Shown here: positions 15,312-23,583 of the stretch, piece after piece
Position numbering within the stretch: position 1 is the stretch's first letter
How the letters are laid out: the number at the start of each line of letters is the position of its first letter
NCBI RefSeq assembly: GCF_000300335.1
Contig: NZ_AMRM01000008.1
Span: 1-64,000 of the forward strand
Direction: 5' to 3'
DNA length: 64,000 bases
Source of the DNA: Nitratireductor pacificus pht-3B
GTDB lineage: Bacteria; Pseudomonadota; Alphaproteobacteria; Rhizobiales; Rhizobiaceae
Program-made: the position numbers and the translations under genes
The notes under the pieces: generated by a model
Told to the model about the DNA's origin: nothing
The model's input: the letters and a program-made list of their open reading frames with translations, nothing else
Databases searched by the model: none

Positions 15312-17317
15312 AGCCCGATTTCACGTCCCTGCGCTCGAAGCTCACCGTCTCGCTGGCCCTGATCGCCGGCGTGGCGATCGCCGCGACGCTGGTCACGGCC
15401 CTGACGCTCGACCGGGTGGGGCGCACGGTGGCCGACCGCGCCTCGGAGGATCTTGCCGTTTCGGCCGCGAGCGCCCGTTTCGCCGAGATCGGCCAGGCCA
15501 TCCGCGTCGACGTGCCGGCGCTCGGCAACGCGCAGACGCAGTTCGAGCGGCGCAGCGCCCTCGCGCGCCTGCAGGAGCATTTCCGCGTCGTTGGCACGCT
15601 CGCGCCGCAGACGCGGGGCGCCGATGCCGGTTATTTTTCGGGGTTGGACGATGTCCAGTCGAACCTGGAGGCGAATGTCTGGGCGCTTGACGACAATGTT
15701 TCGCGGCGCTTCGTGCTGGACGGTGCGATCCGCGAAAACATCGCCCGGATCAACCGCCTGCATGGCGACTTCCTGCTCGAGGTGGACCCGCTGCTGGTCG
15801 ACGCCAAGTTCAACGTCGAGGCGGCCTTGCAGGCGGGCGACGCTTCCGGCGGCGCCGGAAGCCAGCAGCGCGAGCGGGTGGTCGAGGAAATCCGCATGAC
15901 GGAGGCGCTGGGGCGGCTGCACGCCAACGCCAACCTGGCGGTCGGCATCATGCTGCGCGGCGCCAGCGAAACGGGATTTCGCGAGATCGAGCATCTCCAG
16001 GCGCGGCTGGTCGAGGTGATCGACGACGGCAACGAGAATGCCGAGGCGCTCGCCAACAACAGCAGCGCCATCACCCTGCGCCAGATCTGGCGCAAGATCG
16101 CCGGCCACGGAGACGGGCCGGACAGGTTCCTCGACCTCAAGGCGCGCAGCAGCGGACTCATGAACGAGAGCATCCAGCTGCAGGAGACCAACAGCGCGCT
16201 TCTCGGCCGGCTGGGCGAGGTTGTCGCGGGCGCGGTGCGCGCGAGCGGGCAACGCTCCACCGCCGCCTCCGGCGAGATCGGCGACATCGTCTCGCGCGGC
16301 CAGGTCTTCAACGCCGCGAGCACGGCGCTGCTTCTGGCGCTGCTTCTGGCGTTCCTGATCCTGTTCGTGCGCGGCCAGCTCTTCCAGCGGCTGATGAAGG
16401 TTCTCTCCTCGATGCGGCTGATCGCCGACGGCACAGCCGGCGTCGTGGTGGGCGTGTCGGGCCGCGACGAGATCGGGCAGCTCGCCGATGCCGTGCGGCT
16501 GTTCCGCGACAGGTCCCACGCCCTCGACCTGCATGCCAAGGAACTGAAGAAGACGAACCGGACGCTGCTCAGGGAGGTCGACCGCCGGCGGCGGGCGGAA
16601 ACCGATCTGCGCGAGACGCAGGCCGAGCTCGTGCAGGCCGCCAAGCTTGCGGCGCTCGGGCAGCTCTCCGCCGGCATCGCCCACGAGTTCAACCAGCCGC
16701 TGATGGCGATGCGCTCCTATGCGCACAATGCACGCCGCTACATCGAGCTGGGCGAACTGGACAAATGCGGCGACAAGATCGCCGACATCGAGCGGCTGAT
16801 CGAGCGGCTTTCGAAATCGTCCAACCACCTGAAGACCTTCGCCCGCCGCCCGCAGAAATTCCTGTCGCGGCACGATCCAGTCGAGGTGGTCTCCAACGCG
16901 CTGTCGCTGTTCGAGGAGCGCATCCGCAGCGAGCGCGTGGCGCTCGAGGTGAACCGGCCCGACCATGCGGTCCATGTGATGACGGAACCGGCGCTGCTCG
17001 AGCAGGTGGTGGTCAACCTGGTGAGCAACGGTCTGGACGCGATGAAGGGCGTGCCCGCGCCCCGGCTGACGGTCACGATCAGCGAGACCGACAAGCTCGC
17101 GCGCATCGGCGTGGCGGACAACGGAACGGGCTTCGCGGACGCGGCCGCCGCGGAAAAGGCGTTCGATCCCTTTTTCACCACCAAACCGCCGGGTGAAGGC
17201 TTGGGTCTCGGCCTCTCCATCTCCTACAATGTCATCCGCGATCTCGGCGGGAGGCTGGAGGTCAGGGCCGGGGCGGAGGGCGGTGTGTTGGCGACAATCG
17301 AGCTGTTCAAGTCATGA
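15308..17317 (+). CDS. Membrane sensor histidine kinase, PgtB-like
   Basis: 669 aa from GTG 15308, overlapping the previous stop by 4 bp. Layout: N-terminal membrane helix about 12-35 (VSLALIAGVAIAATLVTALTL), a large periplasmic helical sensor of about 290 residues, a second membrane helix about 335-357 (STALLLALLLAFLILFV), HAMP (GRDEIGQLADAVRLFRDR), then HisKA 'ALGQLSAGIAHEFNQPLMAM' with phospho-His459, and HATPase_c with N box 'NLVSNGLDAM', G1 'VADNGTGFAD', F box 'FDPFFTTK' and G2 'GEGLGLGLSIS'. It should phosphorylate the sigma54 activator encoded next. The large periplasmic domain fits contact with the PgtC-like binding protein. Confidence 0.9.
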   Translation: MKPDFTSLRSKLTVSLALIAGVAIAATLVTALTLDRVGRTVADRASEDLAVSAASARFAEIGQAIRVDVPALGNAQTQFERRSALARLQEHFRVVGTLAPQTRGADAGYFSGLDDVQSNLEANVWALDDNVSRRFVLDGAIRENIARINRLHGDFLLEVDPLLVDAKFNVEAALQAGDASGGAGSQQRERVVEEIRMTEALGRLHANANLAVGIMLRGASETGFREIEHLQARLVEVIDDGNENAEALANNSSAITLRQIWRKIAGHGDGPDRFLDLKARSSGLMNESIQLQETNSALLGRLGEVVAGAVRASGQRSTAASGEIGDIVSRGQVFNAASTALLLALLLAFLILFVRGQLFQRLMKVLSSMRLIADGTAGVVVGVSGRDEIGQLADAVRLFRDRSHALDLHAKELKKTNRTLLREVDRRRRAETDLRETQAELVQAAKLAALGQLSAGIAHEFNQPLMAMRSYAHNARRYIELGELDKCGDKIADIERLIERLSKSSNHLKTFARRPQKFLSRHDPVEVVSNALSLFEERIRSERVALEVNRPDHAVHVMTEPALLEQVVVNLVSNGLDAMKGVPAPRLTVTISETDKLARIGVADNGTGFADAAAAEKAFDPFFTTKPPGEGLGLGLSISYNVIRDLGGRLEVRAGAEGGVLATIELFKS

Positions 17318-18690
17318 GCGAGGGCGCGCGGGGAGTGCCGGTCATCCTTGTGGACGACGACGCGGAGATCCGCGACGCCTGGGCGGAGACGCTCGCCCTG
17401 GAACGATACGAGCCGCTGGCCTTCGCGGACGGCAGGCAGGCGCTGCGCGTTCTCGACACGCGCTGGCCCGGCGTCGTCGTCGCCGATCTCAGGATGCCCG
17501 AGATGGACGGGATGGCGGTGCTGAAGGCCGTTCGCGGGATCGACCCCGACATCCCCGTCATCATCGTCACCGGCCATGGCGACATTCCGCTGGCGGTCGA
17601 TGCGGTGCGCGCCGGCGCCTATGATTTTATCGAGAAGCCGGCCGACCCGCAGGCGTTTCTCGCGGCGATCGCGCGCGCCGTCCAGCTGCGCTCCCTGGTG
17701 CTGGAGAACCGCCGGCTCCTGCGGAAGAGCCAGGACGGCTACGCGCTGGAAAAGCACCTGGTCGGCAACAGCGAGGCGATGCGCCGGCTCCGGCAGAAGA
17801 TTGCCGCCGTCGCGGCGGCGGACGTCAACACCGTGGTCTATGGCGAGACCGGCTCCGGCAAGGAACTCGTCGCGCGGGCGCTGCACAATATGGGGCCGCG
17901 CAGGGCCGGACCCTTCGTTGCGCTGAACTGCGGCGCGCTGCCCGACACGCTGGTCGCCAGCGAGCTGTTCGGCCACGAGGCCGGCGCCTTCACCGGCGCG
18001 GACCGGCGGCGCATCGGCAGGCTGGAGCAGGCGAGCGGCGGCACGCTGTTCCTCGACGAGGTGGAGAGCATGGAGCTTTCCCACCAGACGCAGCTGCTGC
18101 GGGCCTTGCAGGCGCAGGTGATCGAGCGTCTGGGCGGCAAGACGGAGATCCCGATCGACGTGCGGGTCGTCGCGGCCTCGAAGGTGGAGCTGGAGGAGGC
18201 GGCGACGCGGAAGCTGTTCCGGGCGGATCTCTACTACCGCATCGCGGTCGCGACGATTTCCATCCCGCCGCTGCGCGAGCGGACCGGGGACATTCCCCTC
18301 CTGTTCATGCATCACGCGGCGCGGATCGCGGCGCGCAGCAAGGTCGAGGTCAGGGAGCCGGGGCCGGCCCTGTTCAGCGAACTCGCTGGCCGGCCCTGGA
18401 ACGGCAATGTGCGCGAGCTGGTCAACTTCGCCGAACGCTTCACCCTCGGCATCGACGGGGACCCGTTCGAGGAGGGGGATGGAGACGGGGAGCGCGCGAC
18501 GCTGCCCGCCCAGCTCGACGCGTTCGAGCGGCGTCTGCTCGACGAGGCGCTGCGCCGTACCAACGGCCACATGCAGCAGGCGGCCGACCTGCTCGGCGTG
18601 CCGCGCAAGAAGCTCTACCTGCGCCTGCGCAAGCATGGCCTGGAGCGGCGCGGCTATCTGGGCGAAGAGCGGGTCGATAGTGACACATAG
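17314..18690 (+). CDS. Sigma54-dependent response regulator (NtrC family), PgtA-like
   Basis: 458 aa, ATGA overlap with the kinase. Receiver domain 1-120: acidic pocket DDD14-16, phospho-acceptor Asp58 in 'VVVADLRMPEMDG', Lys in 'FIEKPAD'. AAA+ domain about 145-380: Walker A 'GETGSGKELVARALH', the sigma54-contact loop GAFTGA in 'GHEAGAFTGADRRR', Walker B 'GGTLFLDEVESM', and arginine finger region 'VRELVNFAERF'. C-terminal Fis-type helix-turn-helix at about 415-455 (HMQQAADLLGVPRKKLYLRLRKHGL). The intact GAFTGA loop means it can activate sigma54 holoenzyme. Two matching dyads and a sigma54 promoter follow at its 3' end, in front of the SBP gene. Confidence 0.92.
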   Translation: MSEGARGVPVILVDDDAEIRDAWAETLALERYEPLAFADGRQALRVLDTRWPGVVVADLRMPEMDGMAVLKAVRGIDPDIPVIIVTGHGDIPLAVDAVRAGAYDFIEKPADPQAFLAAIARAVQLRSLVLENRRLLRKSQDGYALEKHLVGNSEAMRRLRQKIAAVAAADVNTVVYGETGSGKELVARALHNMGPRRAGPFVALNCGALPDTLVASELFGHEAGAFTGADRRRIGRLEQASGGTLFLDEVESMELSHQTQLLRALQAQVIERLGGKTEIPIDVRVVAASKVELEEAATRKLFRADLYYRIAVATISIPPLRERTGDIPLLFMHHAARIAARSKVEVREPGPALFSELAGRPWNGNVRELVNFAERFTLGIDGDPFEEGDGDGERATLPAQLDAFERRLLDEALRRTNGHMQQAADLLGVPRKKLYLRLRKHGLERRGYLGEERVDSDT

Positions 18691-18718
18691 CGCCGTATAT
18701 GCGGGTCATTTCTGACCC
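18671..18718 (+). promoter_or_regulatory. Tandem enhancer sites (UAS) for the NtrC-type activator
   Basis: Two related dyads, GGGTCG-ATAG-TGACAC (18671-18686, spanning the end of the activator gene) and GGGTCA-TTTC-TGACCC (18703-18718), fit GGGTCR-N4-TGACMC. Their centres are 32 bp apart, about three helical turns, so two dimers would bind the same DNA face. They lie roughly 65-110 bp upstream of the -24 element. Confidence 0.7.
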
Positions 18719-18753
18719 GATTCTGAGGTCCGGCTGGTTCAGCTCGCAAGTAG

Positions 18754-18766
18754 AATCAATTGGTTA
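18754..18766 (+). promoter_or_regulatory. IHF binding site
   Basis: AATCAATTGGTTA matches the IHF consensus WATCAANNNNTTR at every defined position. It lies between the enhancer dyads and the sigma54 promoter, where IHF bending brings the activator to the polymerase. Confidence 0.7.
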
Positions 18767-18782
18767 GGCGGTTTCAGCGCTT

Positions 18783-18797
18783 TGGCACGAAGCTTGC
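18783..18797 (+). promoter_or_regulatory. Sigma54 (-24/-12) promoter of the SBP-ABC operon
   Basis: TGGCACGAAGCTTGC matches the sigma54 consensus TGGCACG-N4-TTGC exactly, with the invariant GG and GC 10 bp apart. Transcription should start near 18809, about 40 nt before the ATG at 18851. Confidence 0.85.
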
Positions 18798-18850
18798 CAT
18801 ACAGGGGGATGGTGGCCGGCCGGCCACCGCATTCTGTTTGGGAGGAAACA

Positions 18851-20209
18851 ATGCCAACACAGTCCCGGAATCATTTCCGCAAGCTTGGCCTCGGCATCGC
18901 CGCGGTGGCGCTGCTGGCGGCGTCGCAGGTGGCGCGCGCCGCCGACGACCGCCTGGTCGTCGTCACGTCCTTTCCGTCCGATCTGACGGACGTCTTCAAG
19001 ACCGCCTTCATGAAGGAGCATCCCTCGATCACCGTGGAGGTGGTGAACAAGGGAACGTCCTCCGGCGTGAAATACCTGATCGAGACCAAGGACAACAATC
19101 AGTCGGACATCTTCTGGGCCTCGGCGCCGGACGCCTTCGAGGTGCTGAAGGGCCAGGGGCTTCTGGCCAGCTATTCGAAGGAGGTGGACGGCATCCCGAC
19201 GGATCTCAACGGCTATCCGATCAATGATCCCGAGGGCAAGTATCTCGGCTTCGCCCTGTCCGGCTACGGCATGATGTGGAACACCCGCTACATGGAAGCC
19301 TTCAACGTTCCGGTTCCGAAGGAGTGGGACGATCTGGAGAAGGCGGAGTATCACGGCCATGTGGGCCTGTCCTCGCCGTCGCGCTCCGGCACGACGCACC
19401 TGACCATCGAAACGATCCTGCAGGGCGAGGGCTGGGAAGAGGGCTGGAACACGGTGAAGGCCATTTCTGGCAATGCCAAGACCATCACCGAGCGCAGCTT
19501 CGGCGTGCCGGACGGCGTCAACAGCGGCTCGTTCGGCATCGGCATCGTCATCGACTTCTTCGGCTTCTCGTCGAAGGCGTCGGGCTTCCCCGTCGAGTTC
19601 GCCTATCCGAGCGTGACGGCCCTGGTGCCGGCCAATATCGGCGTCGTGACGAACGCCCCGAACGAAGGTCCGGCGCAGAAGTTCATCGACTTCCTGGTGT
19701 CCGAGAAGGGACAGGCGCTCCTGTTCGATCCGAAGATCATGCGCCTGCCGGTGAACCAGAACGCCTACAAGGGCGCGCCGGAAGGCCTGCCCAACCCCTT
19801 CGACGGGACGATCAAGACCGAGGTGCAGTTCGACAGCGAAGCCTCCGAGCGCCGCTACAACGTCGTCAACTCGCTGTTCGACGTGATGATCACCTATCGC
19901 CTCGAGGACCTGCGACAGGCGACGGCGGCGATCCAGGCCGCCGAGAAGGCGCTGGCGGAAGCCGGCGGCGACAATGCCGAGGTGAAGGGCATGATCGAGG
20001 AGGCCAGGGCGCTGGTCAACAAGCTGCCGGTCGATGCCGAGCAGGCGATGGATGCCGATTTCAACGCCATCTTCACCGTCGAGCGCAAGGAGGCCGACAC
20101 GAAGGTCGAGGGCCGCCAGGCGGAGATCGAGCAGCAGTGGGACACGATGGTCGTCGAGAACTACCAGAAGGCCCGCGAACTCGCCGAGCAGGCGAAGGCC
20201 AAGCTCTAG
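18851..20209 (+). CDS. ABC transporter periplasmic binding protein (family 1, iron/phosphonate/phosphoglycerate type)
   Basis: 452 aa from ATG 18851 (GGGAGGA 5 nt upstream). Frame openings further upstream run through the sigma54 promoter and are excluded. Signal peptide core AAVALLAASQVARA, cleaved before ADDRL. The N-lobe is 'LVVVTSFPSDLTDVFKTAF', with 'DIFWASAPDAFEVL' and 'SSPSRSGTTHLTIETILQ' shared with the sensor SBP at 13905-15311. The C-terminal 90 residues form a charged coiled-coil-like extension (EAGGDNAEVKGMIEEARALVNKL...), which is unusual for a plain SBP. It is the first gene behind a sigma54 promoter and is followed by a fused permease and an FbpC-like ATPase. Candidate ligands are an organophosphate, a phosphonate or Fe(III); the Pgt-type control favours a phosphorylated compound. 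Confidence 0.87.
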   Translation: MPTQSRNHFRKLGLGIAAVALLAASQVARAADDRLVVVTSFPSDLTDVFKTAFMKEHPSITVEVVNKGTSSGVKYLIETKDNNQSDIFWASAPDAFEVLKGQGLLASYSKEVDGIPTDLNGYPINDPEGKYLGFALSGYGMMWNTRYMEAFNVPVPKEWDDLEKAEYHGHVGLSSPSRSGTTHLTIETILQGEGWEEGWNTVKAISGNAKTITERSFGVPDGVNSGSFGIGIVIDFFGFSSKASGFPVEFAYPSVTALVPANIGVVTNAPNEGPAQKFIDFLVSEKGQALLFDPKIMRLPVNQNAYKGAPEGLPNPFDGTIKTEVQFDSEASERRYNVVNSLFDVMITYRLEDLRQATAAIQAAEKALAEAGGDNAEVKGMIEEARALVNKLPVDAEQAMDADFNAIFTVERKEADTKVEGRQAEIEQQWDTMVVENYQKARELAEQAKAKL

Positions 20210-20322
20210 GTCGTCACGCGTCCATTCGGACGCAGAAAGACGATCCAGATCATTGATGGACCATCGGGGCAGAGGCCCCGTCCGCTTGCCGCTGAAGGCC
20301 GGGCGCTTCTCCGGAAACGCCA

Positions 20323-20351
20323 GCCCCTGCCTGCCGAAAGCCGGCAGGGGC
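20323..20351 (+). other. Intercistronic hairpin between SBP and permease genes
   Basis: Arms GCCCCTGCC and GGCAGGGGC around an 11-nt loop within the 187-bp gap. No U-tract. Such structures after an SBP gene usually protect the upstream message and reduce read-through, giving more binding protein than permease. Confidence 0.5.
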
Positions 20352-20396
20352 GCCCGGCCCGACGGCTGCCTTAAGCCCCCTGATCGGAGTACAACC

Positions 20397-22124
20397 ATGT
20401 CGTCCGCAGCGCTCCGGCGACCGGCGCTCACATCCTCGTTCGGCCCTTATCTGGTGGCCGGCGCGGTGTTCCTGTTCCTCGGCGCCTTTCTTATCATTCC
20501 CGTCCTCAAGGTGATCCAGGTCGCCTTCCAGGATCCCGCGACCGGGTCGCTGACCCTCGTCAATTTCCAGGACTTCTTTGCCAGCACGCTGTTCCGGCAA
20601 TCGTTCTTCAACTCGCTCTACGTGGCGTCGATGTCCGTGGTCTTCGCCTCGGCGGTCGCGCTGCCGCTCGCCTATCTCACCACGCGGTTCAACTTCTCCG
20701 GCTCGGTGGTGATCCAGACGCTCGCCTTCGTGCCGCTGATCATGCCGCCCTTCATCGGCGCGGTGGCGATGCAACTCCTGTTCGGCTCCAACGGCAGCCT
20801 GAACCTCTTGCTGCGCAACCATTTCGGCGTCACCCTGCCGATCATGGAGGGGCTGAACGGCGTCATCTTCGTCCAGAGCCTGCACTACTTCCCGTTCATC
20901 CTGATCAATCTCTCGGCGAGCCTGCGCAACATCGACCGTTCGATGGAAGAGGCGGCGCAGATGCTGGGTTCGAGCGGCCTGCGCCTGTTCCGGCGCATCG
21001 TCTTTCCGCTCGCCATGCCGGGCTACATCGCCGGTGCGTCGCTGGTCTTCGTCAAGGTGTTCGACGACCTCGGCACGCCGCTCCTGCTCAACGTCAACAC
21101 CATGCTGGCGCCGCAGGCCTATCTGCGCATCTCGTCGGTCGGCATCAGCGACCCGATGGGCTACGTCATCTCGTGCATCCTGATCCTGTTCTCGATCTTC
21201 GCCATGTGGGTGTCGTTCCTCGGCATGCGGGGCAAGGACTATTCCACCACCCAGAAGGGCGGCGGCGGACTGGCGAAGCGGGACCTGCGGCCCTACGAGG
21301 CGGCGCTCTGCTACCTGGTCGTGCTGTCGATCCTGGCGATCGTGCTCGCCCCCCATCTCGGCCTGCTGCTCCTGTCCTTTGGCACGATCTGGTCGTTCAG
21401 CGTGCTTCCGGACGGGTACACGCTGGCGCATTATGAAACCGCGCTGACCTCCGCTTGGGGCTTCATCCAGAACACGCTGCTCTATGCGGGCCTCGCCGGG
21501 CTGATCGACATTATTCTCGGCACCGCCATCGCCTATGTGGTGATGCGGACGGGCGTGATCGGCCGCAAATGGCTCGACTACATCGCCATGGCCGCGCTGG
21601 CGGTGCCCGGCGTCGTCCTTGGCATCGGCTATCTGCGTGTCTTCTACAGCGTCGAGATGCCCGGCAGCGGGCAGCCGCTCGCCACCTGGTGGGGCATCAT
21701 CGTGATCGCGCTCGCCGTGCGGCGCCTGCCCTACGCGCTGCGGTCCTGCACGGCGGCCCTGCAGCAGATCTCGCCGTCGCTGGAGGAGGCTTCCGAGAAT
21801 CTCGGCGCCTCGAAATTCGCAACGGTGCGCCGGATCGTCATTCCGCTGATGGCCGGCGGGCTCGTGGCCGGCTTCGTGACCAGCTTCGCGACGGCGGCCG
21901 TCGAGCTTTCGGCGACCATCATGCTCGTCGCGAGCGAGCGTGACGCGCCGCTGGCCTACGGGCTTTACCTGTTCATGCAATCCGCGGCGGGCCGCGGCCC
22001 GGGCGCTGCGCTCGGCATAATCGCCGTGATCATCGTCGGCCTCGCCACCTATTTTTCGCACCGCCTGATCGACAACGCCCGGCGCTCGCGCACCGACGTT
22101 GCCAATAACGGGGGAGGACATTGA
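20397..22124 (+). CDS. Fused two-domain ABC permease (FbpB/PhnU type)
   Basis: 575 aa from ATG 20397 (GGAGT upstream); the frame is open earlier but without membrane character. About 12 membrane helices in two homologous halves (about 15-285 and 310-565), each with a coupling loop: 'MEEAAQMLGSSGLRLFRRIVFPL' in the first and 'EEASENLGASKFATVRRIVIPL' in the second. This internal duplication is typical of Fe(III), 2-aminoethylphosphonate and related importers, and lets one polypeptide form the whole channel. Its stop overlaps the ribosome-binding region of the ATPase gene. Confidence 0.9.
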   Translation: MSSAALRRPALTSSFGPYLVAGAVFLFLGAFLIIPVLKVIQVAFQDPATGSLTLVNFQDFFASTLFRQSFFNSLYVASMSVVFASAVALPLAYLTTRFNFSGSVVIQTLAFVPLIMPPFIGAVAMQLLFGSNGSLNLLLRNHFGVTLPIMEGLNGVIFVQSLHYFPFILINLSASLRNIDRSMEEAAQMLGSSGLRLFRRIVFPLAMPGYIAGASLVFVKVFDDLGTPLLLNVNTMLAPQAYLRISSVGISDPMGYVISCILILFSIFAMWVSFLGMRGKDYSTTQKGGGGLAKRDLRPYEAALCYLVVLSILAIVLAPHLGLLLLSFGTIWSFSVLPDGYTLAHYETALTSAWGFIQNTLLYAGLAGLIDIILGTAIAYVVMRTGVIGRKWLDYIAMAALAVPGVVLGIGYLRVFYSVEMPGSGQPLATWWGIIVIALAVRRLPYALRSCTAALQQISPSLEEASENLGASKFATVRRIVIPLMAGGLVAGFVTSFATAAVELSATIMLVASERDAPLAYGLYLFMQSAAGRGPGAALGIIAVIIVGLATYFSHRLIDNARRSRTDVANNGGGH

Positions 22125-22126
22125 GA

Positions 22127-23257
22127 ATGAACCAGACCAGCACGCCCATCGCCGCGGAAACCGCCGTGGCCGAAACACTTCCCGACGCCCTGCAGAACCG
22201 CCTGCAGCCGATCGGCATCGACATCCGCGACCTGTCGCTGTCCTTCGGGGCCACGCAGGTCCTGAAGGGGATCGACCTGAAGATCGAGCCGGGGGAGTTC
22301 TTCGCCTTCCTCGGCCCGTCCGGTTCGGGAAAGTCGACCCTGCTGCGGGCCATCGCCGGCTTCGGCCCGACGCCGAAGGGAACCATCGCGCTCGACGGAC
22401 AGGATGTCGTGGGCCTTGCGCCCTGGAAGCGGAATGTCGGCATGGTGTTCCAGAACTATGCGCTGTGGCCGCACATGTCGGTTGCCCGGAACGTTGCATA
22501 CGGGCTGGACGAACGCCGCGTGCCGAAGCGCGAAAGCGTGGCCCGCGTCAATGCCGCGCTGGAGCTGGTCGGGATGCGCCAATATGCCGACCGCTACCCC
22601 TCGCAGCTCTCGGGCGGGCAGCAGCAGCGCGTTGCGCTGGCGCGGACCATCGTCGTCGAGCCGCGGGTCCTGCTGCTCGACGAGCCGCTGTCGAACCTCG
22701 ATGCCAATCTCAGGGTGCAGATGCGCCAGGACCTCCTGAAGCTCCAGCGCCGCCTCGGCATCACCACCATCTTCGTCACGCATGACCAGGAGGAAGCCAA
22801 CACGATCTGCGACCGCATTGCGGTGATGGCCGACGGCGTGGTGCAGCAGATCGGCAAGCCCGACGACGTCTACGACAACCCGGCCAACAGCTTCGTCGCG
22901 AATTTCCTCGGCACGGCGAACGTTCTGGAAGGCCATGTGGAGAAGGCCGCCTCCGGCCCGGTGTTCCGCAGCGCGGGCGGTCTGGAACTGCCCTGCGGCG
23001 ACGGCAAGGCGGGGGCAGCCAAGCTGGTCCTGCGGCCGCAGAGCATCGCGTTCGTCGATGGCGGCGCGGCGGACGGGCTGCAGGGCAGGGTCCGCTCCGC
23101 CGAGTTCCTGGGCGGCATGATCCGCTATCTGGTCGATGTCGGTGGCGAGGCGCTGCTGGTCGACGAGCTGCACGCGCGCGGCAGCGGCCGGCGCCGCGAG
23201 GGCGAAGCGGTGCATGTCCGGATCAACCATGAACAGGCCGTCCTGATCCATCGCTAG
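22127..23257 (+). CDS. ABC transporter ATPase (FbpC/PotA/UgpC-like with TOBE domain)
   Basis: 376 aa from ATG 22127 (GGAGG 9-10 nt upstream). Nucleotide-binding domain: Walker A 'GPSGSGKSTLLRAI', Q-loop 'QNYALWPHMSV', signature 'LSGGQQQRVALAR', Walker B 'VLLLDEPLSNLD', switch His in 'FVTHDQEEA'. The C-terminal region from about 245 (FLGTANVLEGHV..., 'LVLRPQSIAFVD') is a TOBE-type regulatory domain. It powers the import system with the SBP and fused permease. The stop TAG (23255-23257) is also the first triplet of repeat copy B. Confidence 0.92.
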   Translation: MNQTSTPIAAETAVAETLPDALQNRLQPIGIDIRDLSLSFGATQVLKGIDLKIEPGEFFAFLGPSGSGKSTLLRAIAGFGPTPKGTIALDGQDVVGLAPWKRNVGMVFQNYALWPHMSVARNVAYGLDERRVPKRESVARVNAALELVGMRQYADRYPSQLSGGQQQRVALARTIVVEPRVLLLDEPLSNLDANLRVQMRQDLLKLQRRLGITTIFVTHDQEEANTICDRIAVMADGVVQQIGKPDDVYDNPANSFVANFLGTANVLEGHVEKAASGPVFRSAGGLELPCGDGKAGAAKLVLRPQSIAFVDGGAADGLQGRVRSAEFLGGMIRYLVDVGGEALLVDELHARGSGRRREGEAVHVRINHEQAVLIHR

Positions 23258-23360
23258 AGCGTTTTGCAGTCGGGTGGAATCACCCGACGCCCGCATAAAC
23301 GCGGAGAAACAAGGAATTAGTCCGGTTCAGCGTTTCTGTGAAACGATGAACCGGACTAAT
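23255..23360 (+). repeat. Palindromic mosaic repeat, copy B
   Basis: It begins TAGAGCGTTTTGCAGTC at the ATPase stop codon, contains the dyad GTCGGGTGG-AAT-CACCCGAC and ends in a second dyad TTAGTCCGGTTCA...TGAACCGGACTAA. It is homologous and inverted relative to copy A (4704-4810). Confidence 0.8.
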
Positions 23361-23383
23361 GCGACATGCATCACTTCAAAGTG

Positions 23384-23430
23384 CTACAGCGTCGCGCGTC
23401 TCAGAAGATGCGCGGCGCTGTAGGGTTTTT
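23384..23430 (+). terminator. Repeat-derived hairpin, possible terminator of the ABC operon
   Basis: Arms CTACAGCGTCGCG (23384-23396) and CGCGGCGCTGTAG (23411-23423) pair over 13 bp with one mismatch and are followed by GGTTTTT. The stem plus T-run can act as an intrinsic terminator for the plus-strand operon ending at 23257. The CTACAGCGCCGCG motif is itself a palindromic intergenic unit. Confidence 0.5.
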
Positions 23431-23583
23431 CAGTCAGGTGAGACCATCTGACGCCCCACGGAAATCAGGAAAATGGGAGACAGACCCGCGCTGCGTTTCG
23501 GCGAAACGTTGCCGGGTCTATCTTCTTGTTTTTCCGCATTTATGCGGACGTCAGGTGATTCCACCTGACTGCAAAATGCTCTA
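23421..23583. repeat. Palindromic mosaic repeat, copy C (large inverted pair)
   Basis: The left end (TAGGGTTTTTCAGTCAGGTG) and right end (CACCTGACTGCAAAATGCTCTA) are inverted relatives, so the unit is a large imperfect palindrome of about 160 bp with internal dyads such as AGACCCG...CGGGTCT. The right half matches copies A and B in inverse orientation. Its right end provides the stop codon of the GntR gene at 23581. Confidence 0.75.
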
